A stretch of DNA of 45,173 nt from Armatimonadota bacterium (GCA_013203665.1 JABMPU010000009.1:1-45173), one strand, 5' to 3'. Numbered from the stretch's first letter, positions 1-8,784 are shown. The notes: a model not told the origin generated them from the sequence alone. A program made the numbers and translations.

Positions 1-143
1 TTGATAGGCAATCCTCTCCTAAGAGGAGAGGAAGTCTTTCGTACTCCTTCTCCTGGATAGGAGAAGGCAGGGATGAGGTCGATAAGAGAAGAACATAATA
101 TTAGCTTAAAGTATTAGCTAATTCTACTAAAAAAGGAGAAAAA
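1..143. repeat. Gap with two purine/pyrimidine-rich inverted repeats
   Basis: No gene is visible here. Two near-perfect hairpins occur: TCCTCTCCT (12-20) pairs with AGGAGAGGA (24-32), and CCTTCTCCT (46-54) pairs with AGGAGAAGG (59-67). They are followed by CAGGGATGAGG. The two stems have related sequence, which suggests copies of one element. Neither has the T-run of a terminator. From general knowledge, similar CTCTCC/GGAGAG repeats are scattered through intergenic DNA of many environmental bacteria; this is inference. The last 15 bases carry the ribosome binding site of the next gene. Confidence 0.6.
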
Positions 144-1568
144 ATGGCACGAAAATTTTTTATTAATAACAGGTGGTGGGATTCATCAAGAACAAAGAAA
201 GTATTTAATCCATATAATAATCAGGTTATTGATGAAGTTTTTCTATTAGAAGAAGAGCAAATAAACCTGGTTGTGGATTCCAATGTTCAGGCATTTGAAA
301 TAACAAAGCAACTTCCTGCACATAAGCGAGCAGAAATCCTGCTGAATATCGCAGCAGGTATTAATGAAAAAAGAGATGAATTCATCGATTTGATGGTGAA
401 GGAAGCAGGGAAACCGATTCGTTTTGCCAAAGGTGAAGTGGATAGAGCAATTCTCACTTTTACGATTGCAGCAGAAGAAGCAAAAAGAATCAGCGGAGAA
501 GTTATTCCATTGGATTTGAATAAAGCATCTGAAGGCAGATTTGGCATTACCAGAAGATTTCCCATTGGTCCGATTATTGGTATTTCGCCTTTCAATTTTC
601 CTCTGAATCTGGTTGCTCACAAAGTGGCTCCAGCCATTGCCAGCGGAAATACAATAACAATCAAACCATCTTCACAAACTCCTCTAATTGCCCTGAAACT
701 GGCAGAAGTCCTGGAGAAAGCAGGATCAATTCCGGGTCAGGTGAACGTTGTTCCCACCAGCAGTGACATTGCTCAGAAATTAGCTTTGCATAAAAATTTC
801 AAGCTTTTATCATTAACCGGCAGTGATGTAGTCGGCTGGAATTTAAGGAGCTTAATCAAATATAAAAGAACTATTCTGGAATTGGGCGGAAATGCCGCTG
901 TAATCATAGATCAAGACACAGATATTGAAAAAGCTGCCAAACGGAATTTGGTCGGTGCTTTTGCTTATTCAGGTCAGGTCTGTATTTCAGTTCAGAGAAT
1001 TTATGTTCATGAAAATATTTATGATGAATTTCTGAAAATCTTTATTCAAAAAATGGAAAATATTGGATTTGGCGATCCTGAAAACCCTGAAACGATTGTT
1101 GGTCCATTAATTAATGAAGAAGCAGCAATAAGAGTGGAAAACTGGGTAAATGAAGCTAAAGAACAAGGTGCTGAAATTCTGGTTGGTGGAAAAAGAAATG
1201 GAACTCTTTTTGAGCCTACTTTGATTGTAAATACAAAAAAAGATATGAAGGTTTGTCGTGAAGAAGCGTTTGCTCCTCTTGTTATTATCGAGCCATTTTC
1301 AGATTTCAAAGAGGCTGTAAATATGGTGAATGACAGCAAATTTGGTCTTCAAGCCGGTGTATTTTCCAGTAATTATGAAAATATTTTTTATGCCTTCAAA
1401 ACAATGGAAGTTGGTGGTGTGATTGCCAATGATTATCCAACTTACAGGATCGATAATATGCCGTATGGAGGAGTTAAAAATTCAGGTTTCGGCAGGGAAG
1501 GCTTGAAATACGCAATTGAGGAGATGACTGAGATTAAGTTATTGGTTTTTAATTTTTTGCAGAAATAA
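144..1568 (+). CDS. NAD(P)-dependent aldehyde dehydrogenase
   Basis: Oxidises an aldehyde to a carboxylate with NAD(P)+ in the cytoplasm. The 474 residues match the usual length of the ALDH superfamily. Active-site parts visible are Asn151 in SPFNFPLN, Lys174 in ITIKPS, Glu246 in LELGGN and the nucleophile Cys280 in SGQVCISVQR. The wording around Cys280 resembles the lactaldehyde/GAPN-like branch (such as archaeal CofA) more than betaine or succinate-semialdehyde enzymes, so the substrate is uncertain. The ATG has a good Shine-Dalgarno (AAGGAG, 133-138). It is the only plus-strand gene in the first 25 kb and stands alone, with its own terminator shared with rplS on the other strand. Family assignment is secure; the physiological substrate is not known. 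Confidence 0.95.
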   Translation: MARKFFINNRWWDSSRTKKVFNPYNNQVIDEVFLLEEEQINLVVDSNVQAFEITKQLPAHKRAEILLNIAAGINEKRDEFIDLMVKEAGKPIRFAKGEVDRAILTFTIAAEEAKRISGEVIPLDLNKASEGRFGITRRFPIGPIIGISPFNFPLNLVAHKVAPAIASGNTITIKPSSQTPLIALKLAEVLEKAGSIPGQVNVVPTSSDIAQKLALHKNFKLLSLTGSDVVGWNLRSLIKYKRTILELGGNAAVIIDQDTDIEKAAKRNLVGAFAYSGQVCISVQRIYVHENIYDEFLKIFIQKMENIGFGDPENPETIVGPLINEEAAIRVENWVNEAKEQGAEILVGGKRNGTLFEPTLIVNTKKDMKVCREEAFAPLVIIEPFSDFKEAVNMVNDSKFGLQAGVFSSNYENIFYAFKTMEVGGVIANDYPTYRIDNMPYGGVKNSGFGREGLKYAIEEMTEIKLLVFNFLQK

Positions 1569-1600
1569 AAAAAAGGGAAGTCAATCGACTTCCCTTTTTT
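1569..1600. terminator. Bidirectional terminator between aldehyde dehydrogenase and rplS
   Basis: A 14-bp perfect stem (AAAAAAGGGAAGTC, 1569-1582, with its complement at 1587-1600) closes a 4-base AATC loop. The arms provide a T-run in both directions, so it can end the plus-strand dehydrogenase transcript and the minus-strand ribosomal operon. It starts immediately after the dehydrogenase stop and abuts the rplS stop. Confidence 0.9.
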
Positions 1601-1601
1601 A

Positions 1602-1949
1602 TTAGTATCGCTTTTTTTCTTTAACTCGAGCAGCTTTACCTTTGGCTTTTCTAAGGTAAAAGAGTTTAGCTCTTCTCACGCGTCCAAATCTCACCACTTC
1701 GATTTTATCGATGTTAGGTGAATGTTGCGGGAAAATTCTTTCCACACCAATTCCACCGCTGATTTTTCTCACAGTGAAGGTGGCGGAAATCTGCATCCCT
1801 CTTTTTTGAATAACAATACCCTGAAAAACCTGGATTCTTTCTTTGGAACCTTCTTTGATTTTGTAGTGTACTTTCACAGTATCACCGACTCTGAACTCCG
1901 GAAGATCAGTTCGCATTTGTCCTTTTCCAATTTGATGAACTAGATCCAT
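1602..1949 (-). CDS. rplS: 50S ribosomal protein L19
   Basis: L19 sits at the 30S-50S interface. The 115-residue product has the family pattern: an N-terminal [11 protein letters not shown] segment, [16 protein letters not shown], the [10 protein letters not shown] strand, then [32 protein letters not shown] and a basic tail. The reading frame is open further upstream (to 1991), but the ATG at 1947-1949 is chosen because AAAGGAGGAACA lies just before it and because L19 proteins begin at this point. It is the last gene of the rpsP-khpA-rimM-trmD-methylase-rplS cluster, the classical order with one SPOUT gene added. Confidence 0.97.
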   Translation of the reverse strand: MDLVHQIGKGQMRTDLPEFRVGDTVKVHYKIKEGSKERIQVFQGIVIQKRGMQISATFTVRKISGGIGVERIFPQHSPNIDKIEVVRFGRVRRAKLFYLRKAKGKAARVKEKKRY

Positions 1950-1959
1950 TGTTCCTCCT

Positions 1960-2511
1960 TTATTTTTCGGAAGAAAGCCTATCCAGAACAATAGCTACAG
2001 CACTTCTAACGGAAAGGTGATTGTAATTTCCAACACCTCCAATTGGTTCTAAAACGAAATCTGCAAGTTTATGAATTTCTTTTGTTAAACCGTTTCCAGT
2101 TCCAAAAAGTAAAAGAACAGGTTTTGATTTTTTTTTATATTTTTTAAAACTCAACTGGTTTTTTAGTTTTGTAGCTGTTGTTGAAATGATGAGAGGATGA
2201 ACTTCTTCCTGATTTTTTATCTTTTCAATAACAGATTCAATGGTTTCTGAGTATTCAATTATAGATAAAGCATTTACCCTGTCCGGATTGTAAAAATCTG
2301 CAATTTCTGTTTTCCAGAATTTGAGGACTCTCTCCAATAGTTTTTTCTGTGTTTCCAAAGGATTGATAATGAAGAAACTCTTCACTCCAAAAGTTTTGCA
2401 GCTTCTGGCAATATCGTGAATATCAAGATTAGTTATGGATGTTGTTACAACTTCCTTAAATTTATTGTAAACCGGATGGTGAACCAATCCAACATAAAGA
2501 TTCTTTTTCAT
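1960..2511 (-). CDS. SPOUT-family RNA methyltransferase (PF09936-like)
   Basis: A 183-residue protein of the RNA_Me_trans (formerly DUF2168) group of SAM-dependent SPOUT methyltransferases. The N-terminus ([12 protein letters not shown]) and the C-terminal knot segment are visible: [16 protein letters not shown], then [20 protein letters not shown]. The last stretch is the trefoil-knot SAM-binding region typical of SPOUT enzymes. The target RNA is not known to me. In Thermotoga and Aquifex relatives the gene also sits beside trmD, which supports a tRNA or rRNA role. Here it starts 3 nt after the trmD stop and ends 10 nt before the rplS start, so it is almost certainly cotranscribed with both. 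Confidence 0.85.
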   Translation of the reverse strand: MKKNLYVGLVHHPVYNKFKEVVTTSITNLDIHDIARSCKTFGVKSFFIINPLETQKKLLERVLKFWKTEIADFYNPDRVNALSIIEYSETIESVIEKIKNQEEVHPLIISTTATKLKNQLSFKKYKKKSKPVLLLFGTGNGLTKEIHKLADFVLEPIGGVGNYNHLSVRSAVAIVLDRLSSEK

Positions 2512-2514
2512 TCA

Positions 2515-3192
2515 TCAATCTATTTCAAGAAGGTCAGGTCGATTTTTTTTGGTGATTTCCAGAGCTTTCTGTTTTCTCCATTCTTCAATTTTCAGATGAT
2601 TTCCCGAAAGAAGGACTTCAGGAACCTTCATACCTTTGAATTCCGGAGGTCGTGTGTAATGTGGGCAGCCTAAAATACCATTTTGATGTGAATCTGTTAG
2701 AGCAGAATCAATATCACCAAGAACACCTTCCTGCAATCTTGCCAAAGCATCGATCATAACCATGGCAGGAATTTCACCACCAGAAAGCACATAATCGCCA
2801 ATTGAAATTTCGTGAGTAACGAATTTATCGCGAATCCTTTGATCGATTTCTTTGTAATGGCCGCACAGGAAAATCATTTCGGGGATTTTGCAGAATTCAT
2901 TAACGATATTTTGTGTAAGAATTTTACCTTGAGCAGAAAAATAAACCACCGGAATATCTTTACCCCTTTGAACATGTTCGATAGCACCGAAAAGAGGTTC
3001 TGGTTTCATCACCATTCCAGCTCCGCCGCCATAAGGATAATCATCTGTTGTGCGGTGTTTATCAGTTGCGAAATCTCTGATATCAGTAATGTTTACATTC
3101 AGAGCTTTCTTTTGGATAGCAATTCCGATCATGCTTTCAGATAGGAAATTTTCGAACATTTTCGGAAAAAGAGTCAGAATGTCGATTTTCAT
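2515..3192 (-). CDS. trmD: tRNA (guanine-37-N1) methyltransferase
   Basis: TrmD methylates G37 of tRNAs with G at position 36 and so prevents +1 frameshifting. The 225 residues start with the family signature MKIDILTLFPKMFENFLSESM. They also show the DYPYGGGAGMVMKPEPLF segment, LCGHYKEIDQRI and ISIGDYVLSGGEIPAMVMIDA, the last two forming the knotted SAM site. The product is a little shorter than the E. coli enzyme but nothing essential looks lost. Its ATG overlaps the rimM stop (ATGA), indicating translational coupling. Confidence 0.97.
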   Translation of the reverse strand: MKIDILTLFPKMFENFLSESMIGIAIQKKALNVNITDIRDFATDKHRTTDDYPYGGGAGMVMKPEPLFGAIEHVQRGKDIPVVYFSAQGKILTQNIVNEFCKIPEMIFLCGHYKEIDQRIRDKFVTHEISIGDYVLSGGEIPAMVMIDALARLQEGVLGDIDSALTDSHQNGILGCPHYTRPPEFKGMKVPEVLLSGNHLKIEEWRKQKALEITKKNRPDLLEID

Positions 3193-3695
3193 AGCTCAAG
3201 TAATCCTTCGATGTTTTTCACAAAGATATTTTGTTTGTCTTTTTTTGAGATATAGAATTCCACATCTGGAATCATAATTTCCTTTCCATCAGCAAGCTTA
3301 ACAATATGATTTTCATGAGCTAAGGTTTCGAAGATGTCCACTACTTTCCCAATCTGATGATTTTTGAAAATCACAAATTTATCAATATCATTTTCCGAAT
3401 CATGTTGTGCAAGAACTTCTTCCATATCAGTATTAGAAAGCATCACCTGAACTTTTCCAGCTTTGGCAGCTTCTTTTGTAACTTCAGTTTCCTCAAACCT
3501 GATTTTCAGTTTGTTCCCTGCAATTACTTTATCTATAGTCACATATCTCACTCTATGATCTGTAAAGACCAAAAATAGATCTTTTAAATCTAAATAAAAC
3601 GGTTGGAAATTTCTATTTTTTTTAAATGAAATGAATCCGTTCTTATCGATAGAATTTCCAAGTTTCCCTATTGGGATTAAATCTGAAATTTGCAT
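3189..3695 (-). CDS. rimM: Ribosome maturation factor RimM
   Basis: RimM binds S19 and assists maturation of the 30S head. The 168-residue product has the N-terminal RimM barrel (DLIPIGKLGNSIDKNGFISF through RFEETEVTKEAAKAGKVQVML) and the C-terminal PRC-barrel (FKNHQIGKVVDIFETLAHENH, then DGKEIMIPDVEFYI). The PRC half normally ends in a lineage-variable helix, here KKDKQNIFVKNIEGLLEL. The start directly follows the khpA stop with no gap. There is no obvious Shine-Dalgarno, so translation probably depends on coupling to khpA. Identity is supported strongly by the rpsP-khpA-rimM-trmD order. Confidence 0.95.
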   Translation of the reverse strand: MQISDLIPIGKLGNSIDKNGFISFKKNRNFQPFYLDLKDLFLVFTDHRVRYVTIDKVIAGNKLKIRFEETEVTKEAAKAGKVQVMLSNTDMEEVLAQHDSENDIDKFVIFKNHQIGKVVDIFETLAHENHIVKLADGKEIMIPDVEFYISKKDKQNIFVKNIEGLLEL

Positions 3696-3926
3696 TTACT
3701 CGATAATTTCGAGTACAGCTCTTTTTCCTTGTCTGGCAGAAACAGCATTAAGAATTGTGCGAATTGCACCAGCAGTACGACCGCGTTTTCCGATCACTTT
3801 TCCAATGTCGGTTTTGGCAGTTCTCAGTTCATAAATGATGATTTTGTCGCCAACGACTTCTGTTACATTGATAGAGTCCGGGTCATCAACGAGAGCTTTA
3901 ACGATGAATTCAATCAGTTCTTTCAT
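3696..3926 (-). CDS. khpA: KH-domain RNA-binding protein KhpA
   Basis: A 76-residue single KH-domain protein. The RNA-binding GxxG loop is GKRG (residues 46-49) in [20 protein letters not shown]. Length and position between rpsP and rimM fit the KhpA (YlqC) family, small RNA chaperones that in Gram-positive bacteria pair with KhpB. It has a strong Shine-Dalgarno (AAGGAG) and starts inside the 3' end of rpsP, overlapping it by 17 nt. Confidence 0.95.
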   Translation of the reverse strand: MKELIEFIVKALVDDPDSINVTEVVGDKIIIYELRTAKTDIGKVIGKRGRTAGAIRTILNAVSARQGKRAVLEIIE

Positions 3927-4242
3927 TATCCACTCCTTTACTTGGTTTTGTTTCAGGATCAGTTTCTATATCCTTTTTCTCAAATCTTAGGTTATGCCAT
4001 TTTTCCAGGACACCTGCTTTTTTGAATAAAGATCGTACAGTTGCGGAAGGTTGAGCTCCGACTTTTAACCAGTTTATGGCTTTTTCAATATCAATCTTGC
4101 AGGTTAACGGTTCTGTTTTAGGATCGTAATATCCCAAAGATTCGATGTATTTTCCATCTCTTTTTTTGCGTGAATCTACAGCAACAATTCTGTAAAAAGG
4201 CTTATTTATAACTCCCATTCTCTTCAGCCGAAGCTTTACCAT
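3910..4242 (-). CDS. rpsP: 30S ribosomal protein S16
   Basis: S16 is an early-binding assembly protein of the 30S body. The N-terminus ([41 protein letters not shown]) is diagnostic. The 110-residue product carries a C-terminal extension ([26 protein letters not shown]) beyond the roughly 80-residue core; such tails vary between lineages. The start has AAGGAG 5 nt upstream. It is the first gene of its operon; a TTGACG element on this strand (4302-4307), about 60 nt before the start, is a possible -35 box. Confidence 0.96.
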   Translation of the reverse strand: MVKLRLKRMGVINKPFYRIVAVDSRKKRDGKYIESLGYYDPKTEPLTCKIDIEKAINWLKVGAQPSATVRSLFKKAGVLEKWHNLRFEKKDIETDPETKPSKGVDNERTD

Positions 4243-4568
4243 TTCAACTCCTTACAATAATATACAATATTTCGATTGGATTTTTTTTTACCCAAATTTA
4301 TCGTCAAGCATTATTTTGAAATCATTCCTAAAACTCTTTACAAGACTGTTTAGCCGCAAAGGACACGAATGAGCATAAGAATAATACAGATAACTGAAAT
4401 AAATAATAATTCTTCATACTTTGAGGAAGTCAATTTTGATATTATTGACAAATTTATTATTTCTATTCACTTATTGATTTGATTGTTAAATTAGTTCATA
4501 ATTAAATTATTTATCCGTGCCAATCTGTGAAAATCCGTGAACCATTACTTTTATAAAGAGCTCTTATT
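4243..4568. repeat. Gene-free gap with AGCCGCAAAG / AATCTGTGAAAATCCGTG repeat fragments
   Basis: No credible gene. At 4350-4380 is TAGCCGCAAAGGACACGAAT, and at 4514-4543 is TCCGTGCCAATCTGTGAAAA continuing ATCCGTGAACC. The interior between them is very AT-rich. I recognise both ends as parts of a widespread intergenic repeat that normally reads as alternating CCGC-AAAG and CTGTG-AAATC-CGTG words. The piece at 41257-41286 is a relative of the left end. The right part of the gap, near 4243-4310, is expected to hold the rpsP promoter. Confidence 0.55.
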
Positions 4569-5885
4569 TTAGAAAGGTAAATTCATTCCTTTCATAAATT
4601 TTGGATTCTTAAATTGCTTCATCATTTTCTTCATCTGATTGAATTGCTTGATCAATCTATTTACTTGTTGGATGGATGTGCCGCTTCCTTTGGCGATTCT
4701 GTAGCGTCTGCTGCCGTTTATTAAAAAAGGTTTTTCTCTCTCTTCCGGTGTCATGGAATAGATGATAGCTTCCACATGTTTGATTTCCTTTTCATCTACT
4801 TGCAGGTTCTTCATTTTGTTCATTCCCGGTATCATTCCCATCAATTGATCGATAGGACCCATTTTCTGGATTTGCTGAAGCTGGCTTAAAAAATCGGAAA
4901 AAGTGAATTGATTATTCTTTATTTTTAAAGCCAGTTTTTCTGCTTCTTCAGCATCAATAGCAGCTTCTGCCTTTTCGATGAAACTAAGAACATCGCCCAT
5001 TCCCAGAATTCTGCTTGCCATTCGCTCCGGATAGAATTCTTCCAGGTCCGTTATTTTTTCACCGGTGCCCACAAATATAATTGGTTTGTTTGTTACAGCT
5101 TTGATGGAAAGTGCTGCACCGCCACGAGCATCACTATCCATTTTGGTAAGGATAACTCCACTGAATTCGAGCTGTTCATTGAATTCTCTGGCTACGTTCA
5201 CAGCATCCTGTCCGGTCATTGCATCTGCAACAAAGAAAATTAAATCCGGTTTTAAGAGCTGTTTCAAATCTCGAAGTTCTTTCATCATTTTGCTGTCTAT
5301 GTGAAGTCTGCCTGCTGTGTCAAAAATCAAAATATTTGCATCTTCCTGTTCTGCTTTTTTCACAGCAGTTTTGGCGATTTTTATCACGTTTTTAGATTTT
5401 TCATCCGCCACAACAGGAATGTCCAATTGTTTACCCAGAACTTGTAATTGATGGATAGCAGCAGGGCGATAGATATCACAAGCAGCCATCATCGGGCTGA
5501 ATGATTGCTTCCTGAAAAGATTTGCAATCTTGGCACAGGTTGTTGTTTTTCCGGAACCCTGCAATCCCACTAACATGATTTTATTCAAGCGATTATCAGG
5601 CAGTTTAACAGGAAATTTATCCGTTCCCATCAGATTTATAAGTTGCTCATGAACAATTTTTACGACCTGATGACCCGGAGTCAGGCTTTTCATCACTTCT
5701 TTGCCAACAGCTTTTTTACTTATTTCAGAAATGAAATTCTTTACAATTTTGAAGTTTACATCTGCTTCCAGAAGTGCTCGCCGAACTTCACGCATTGAAT
5801 CCTGAATATTCTGCTCGGAAAGTTTACCGTGTCCACGGAGTTTCTTAAAAATTATTTCAAATTTATCTGTTAGATTATTAAACAT
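4569..5885 (-). CDS. ffh: Signal recognition particle GTPase Ffh
   Basis: Ffh binds 4.5S RNA and signal sequences and delivers ribosomes to FtsY and the membrane. The 438-residue product has the N domain (1-90), the GTPase G domain with P-loop GLQGSGKTTT (107-116), DTAGRLHID and LTKMDSDARGG, and the methionine-rich M domain from about residue 325. The M domain carries the RNA-binding segment (SRRYRIAKGSGTSIQQVNRL) and ends GMNLPF. Length is normal. It is the last gene of the minus-strand run descending from ispE, 30 nt after rpe. Confidence 0.97.
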   Translation of the reverse strand: MFNNLTDKFEIIFKKLRGHGKLSEQNIQDSMREVRRALLEADVNFKIVKNFISEISKKAVGKEVMKSLTPGHQVVKIVHEQLINLMGTDKFPVKLPDNRLNKIMLVGLQGSGKTTTCAKIANLFRKQSFSPMMAACDIYRPAAIHQLQVLGKQLDIPVVADEKSKNVIKIAKTAVKKAEQEDANILIFDTAGRLHIDSKMMKELRDLKQLLKPDLIFFVADAMTGQDAVNVAREFNEQLEFSGVILTKMDSDARGGAALSIKAVTNKPIIFVGTGEKITDLEEFYPERMASRILGMGDVLSFIEKAEAAIDAEEAEKLALKIKNNQFTFSDFLSQLQQIQKMGPIDQLMGMIPGMNKMKNLQVDEKEIKHVEAIIYSMTPEEREKPFLINGSRRYRIAKGSGTSIQQVNRLIKQFNQMKKMMKQFKNPKFMKGMNLPF

Positions 5886-5915
5886 AATTGAACCTAAAAA
5901 AAAGACAGATTTATA

Positions 5916-6560
5916 TTAAGTTCGTAAACTTAAAATTTGTTTTTTATAATCAGTGCTTCCAAAAATGTAAGAACCGGAAACCAGGATATCTGCTCCGGCT
6001 TTTACTAATTTCGAAGCATTATCCTTATTTACACCGCCATCCACTTCGATTTCCAAATCAGGATTTATGGAAGCAGCAAAATTTTTTAATTCTATGATTT
6101 TCTTATAAACAAGCGGCAAAAACTTTTGTCCTCCAAAACCGGGATTAACACTCATCAAAAGAACAAAATCGAGTTCAGGTAAAATCGGTAAAATAGTTTC
6201 AATCGGAGTTGCCGGATTTAAAGCAATGCCGGCTTTTACTTTTTTTGATTTCAGAACTGAAATTTGACGATGTAAATGATGCACAACTTCCTGGTGAATA
6301 GAAACGTATTTAATTCCCCAATCAGCGAGAGTTTCCAGATAATTTTGCGGATTGGAAACCATGAGATGAACATCCACAGGAATTTTACTGATGTCTTTTA
6401 TTTGTTTGATAATTGGAAGTCCAAAGGTTAGGTTCGGTACAAAATGGCCATCCATCACGTCCAGATGAAGGATATCTGCTTCGGCATTCTGGATTTTTAA
6501 AATTTCTTGTTGGAGATTATTGAAATTTGCAGTTAAAATCGATGTAGCAATTTTAGTCAT
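5916..6560 (-). CDS. rpe: Ribulose-phosphate 3-epimerase
   Basis: Interconverts ribulose 5-phosphate and xylulose 5-phosphate in the pentose phosphate pathway. The 214-residue TIM barrel shows the metal and catalytic residues in LHLDVMDGHFVPN (His32, Asp34), VDVHLMVSNP (His65) and EVDGGVNKDN (Asp174). It also has the phosphate-gripping segments MSVNPGFGGQKF and SGSYIFG. It lies between the DciA-like gene and ffh with short gaps on both sides. Confidence 0.96.
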   Translation of the reverse strand: MTKIATSILTANFNNLQQEILKIQNAEADILHLDVMDGHFVPNLTFGLPIIKQIKDISKIPVDVHLMVSNPQNYLETLADWGIKYVSIHQEVVHHLHRQISVLKSKKVKAGIALNPATPIETILPILPELDFVLLMSVNPGFGGQKFLPLVYKKIIELKNFAASINPDLEIEVDGGVNKDNASKLVKAGADILVSGSYIFGSTDYKKQILSLRT

Positions 6561-6572
6561 TTCAATTCCAGG

Positions 6573-6884
6573 TTAAACAGAACGAACTCTCTTCTTTCTC
6601 TGTTTTATAAAAAATATTATATCTTCAATTTCCACGTTCAAGACCATTTTTATCTTTTCGATTATCTTGCTTTTAGTCAGAACTAATTCCTGCATCCAGA
6701 CATTATTTGTAACGGATACAAAAAGTACTTTTTTTTCCAGTTTCTGGATGGAAGTTCTTTCAGCTAAAATTTTACCTACAATTTTTTTCCAGCCAAAAGC
6801 AATCTTTACCAGATTTCTGAATTCAGGTCCGGCAATATCGAGAACTAATTTCTGAAGGACATTGCCGGCAGAAATAAAATCCAT
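6573..6884 (-). CDS. DUF721 / DciA-like protein
   Basis: A 103-residue protein of the DUF721 family, whose best-known members (DciA) help load the replicative helicase DnaB. The fit is in the conserved core: FGWKKIVGKILAERTSIQKL, then FVSVTNNVWMQELVLTKSKI, which match the W..IVG, A..TS and V.N..W.QEL pattern. No extra domain is present; it is a minimal version. It starts 3 nt after the stop of the preceding membrane-protein gene. The helicase-loader role is known for some relatives and only inferred here. Confidence 0.75.
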   Translation of the reverse strand: MDFISAGNVLQKLVLDIAGPEFRNLVKIAFGWKKIVGKILAERTSIQKLEKKVLFVSVTNNVWMQELVLTKSKIIEKIKMVLNVEIEDIIFFIKQRKKRVRSV

Positions 6885-6887
6885 AAT

Positions 6888-7466
6888 TTATTCTTTCTTA
6901 AAGTAAAGTGAAATTCCCCACCATGAAAAAACTGCTACAGCCAGAGAAGCCCAGTAAGCAAAGCCGAGTGCGCTATAAGCATTGGAAAAAACATCCAATA
7001 TTGCATTACTCTGCAACACACCAATAGCCGGAATTGCAGAAATCACAATTAGCAAAAGATAACCCAAGAGTTTTGACACTGCACTTTTATCTTTTGAGTT
7101 ATGAATAATTGAGATGGCGATAGTTCCAATAGCTATTAATACGGCTGTGATTACAGTAATCAAAAAATAGGAGAAAAATGGGAAATTGGCTTTTCCAAAA
7201 ACTATTGAGGGACTGAATAAAGCGAGAAGAACAAGAATCGCACCAAAAATTTTTTGAAGCAAATTAATAACTTTCGGATTAGTTTGTTGTTTCTTATGTC
7301 GCTTTTTTGTATAAAGAAAAACAAGTCCAAATATTATCAGGAAAAAGACAAAATATATCGGAACACCGATTTCTGGTTCGTCAGTGAAAAAACCTAACGA
7401 AGCAAAAGCTGCGAACAGGATGATCCATCCTAAGATTGTTGCTAATGTTTTTAAAACTTTTTTCAC
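6888..7466 (-). CDS. Multi-spanning membrane protein, function unknown
   Basis: I do not recognise this family. The 192-residue product has about six hydrophobic segments, beginning LATILGWIILFAAFASLGFF, with a basic stretch (KKRHKKQQ) after the second and no charged residue pair inside the helices that suggests transport chemistry. The GTG at 7464-7466 is chosen as start because GGAGGT lies directly upstream. The frame opens earlier at a TTG inside rplI (7496), but that start lacks a ribosome binding site. It sits between rplI and the DciA-like gene in a compact operon. Confidence 0.7.
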   Translation of the reverse strand: MKKVLKTLATILGWIILFAAFASLGFFTDEPEIGVPIYFVFFLIIFGLVFLYTKKRHKKQQTNPKVINLLQKIFGAILVLLALFSPSIVFGKANFPFFSYFLITVITAVLIAIGTIAISIIHNSKDKSAVSKLLGYLLLIVISAIPAIGVLQSNAILDVFSNAYSALGFAYWASLAVAVFSWWGISLYFKKE

Positions 7467-7482
7467 ATTACCTCCATTTAGA

Positions 7483-7926
7483 TTATTCTTTTTCAATATT
7501 AATTTTTAGATTAGCAGTAATTTCCGATGAGAAAGCTATTTGCACATCAAAAGAACCAATTTCTTTAAGGTGTTTTTGAATATCTACAACAGATTTATGG
7601 ATTTCAATTCCTTTTTCTGCTAAAGATTTCACAATATCATTTTCTGAAACTGAACCGAAAAGATGATCATTCTCATCAGCTTTTCTTGTGAATTTTAGCG
7701 TGATATCATTGATTTTCAAAGCTAAGGCTTTAAAATGATTTTCGATTTCCAGTTTTTCCAGTTCTGCTTTTTTCTTGATAGTTTCGATTTTTGCCAAGTT
7801 ACTTTTTGTAGCTAAAATCACTAATTTTTTGGGAAGCAGATAGTTTCTTGCATAACCATCAGCTACTTTTATAACGCTTCCTGCTAAACCCATTTTTGCT
7901 ATATCTTTAACTAAGATTACTTTCAT
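7483..7926 (-). CDS. rplI: 50S ribosomal protein L9
   Basis: L9 is an elongated two-domain protein near the L1 stalk. The N-terminal signature is complete (MKVILVKDIAKMGLAGSVIKVADGYARNYLLPKKLVILAT), followed by the long connecting helix and the C-terminal domain with NDHLFGSVSENDIVKSL. At 147 residues it is normal. GGAGG precedes the ATG. The 5' end overlaps the 3' end of the DUF2232 gene by 20 nt, consistent with the common rpsF-ssb-rpsR-(DUF2232)-rplI arrangement. Confidence 0.97.
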   Translation of the reverse strand: MKVILVKDIAKMGLAGSVIKVADGYARNYLLPKKLVILATKSNLAKIETIKKKAELEKLEIENHFKALALKINDITLKFTRKADENDHLFGSVSENDIVKSLAEKGIEIHKSVVDIQKHLKEIGSFDVQIAFSSEITANLKINIEKE

Positions 7927-8779
7927 TCAAATCCTCCGATATTTCGATTTTTCTGAAATTAAACCAGGTATCCAATAAGCCTGTGAATGCTAAAAGAATT
8001 ATTAAATAATAATTCAAAATCACTGATAAAATGAAGAAAATAAGGAAGATTCTATGTTTCTTGAAGAAATTGCCAGTATAGAAATCTAACAAAGAAATTC
8101 CTTGAATAAGAAATAAAGGTGTTAGCATCAATAAGCCATTCATACCGATTTTTCTTGTGTTTGGAAAGATAACAAAAATCAGGGTTGCAATCAGAATATA
8201 AACCAGGAAAAATGGTAATCGAACTTTTTTATGTTCCCATTTTTTCATGGCTTTTTTAGAGAAAAAAATCGATGCCAGATATATTGCAAAGATTATTGTT
8301 ATCGCCCAAATTGCCGGATAATAATTTATCATTAATAATTTAGCTTTTTCAGTAATTTCCAATGCCAGGAAGAATTGTTCGCTGTTTTCCTGGAAATTGG
8401 ATTTTATCAATTCCGCATATTGTTGGAAAACCTCATTCAGATTCCTGAGTAAGATTTTTCCAAACACAAGATGACGAACAATGGCGTATCCTATATTGGC
8501 AAAAGATATGATTAATATGGTTCTCTTAAAATCATATTTTTTTAGGATGTTCCGGAAATAATAAGCGGAAGAAATTCCTACACCAATCAATATATCGAAA
8601 AGTGTAACAATATCGAAAAATTTACCAAATATCATTAAGAAAATTATTGAACCTGCAAATACACAATAAAACACGATTTTCTGATTTTGGTATTTATAAC
8701 CAAAATTAATTATAAAGATCAAGCCCCAGAAAGGGGAAAACAATGCTATTAAAGCAGATAATACAGCAACTGAAATCAC
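7907..8779 (-). CDS. DUF2232-type polytopic membrane protein
   Basis: A 290-residue protein with about eight hydrophobic segments. Composition, and location between rpsR and rplI, are those of the DUF2232 (YybS-like) family found at this spot in many bacteria. No catalytic motif is visible and no function is established. The start taken is GTG at 8777-8779, 5 nt beyond the rpsR stop; it has no clear Shine-Dalgarno and may be reached by coupling. The 3' end runs 20 nt into rplI. Family assignment rests partly on gene order. Confidence 0.7.
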   Translation of the reverse strand: MISVAVLSALIALFSPFWGLIFIINFGYKYQNQKIVFYCVFAGSIIFLMIFGKFFDIVTLFDILIGVGISSAYYFRNILKKYDFKRTILIISFANIGYAIVRHLVFGKILLRNLNEVFQQYAELIKSNFQENSEQFFLALEITEKAKLLMINYYPAIWAITIIFAIYLASIFFSKKAMKKWEHKKVRLPFFLVYILIATLIFVIFPNTRKIGMNGLLMLTPLFLIQGISLLDFYTGNFFKKHRIFLIFFILSVILNYYLIILLAFTGLLDTWFNFRKIEISEDLNESNLS

Positions 8780-8784
8780 TTCTA

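Noticed and set aside
246-620. Minus-strand frames inside the aldehyde dehydrogenase, and similar shadows inside mnmG, trmD, nrdJ, nrdD and porU
   Set aside because: They lie opposite clearly conserved coding sequence, have no ribosome sites and show no family resemblance.
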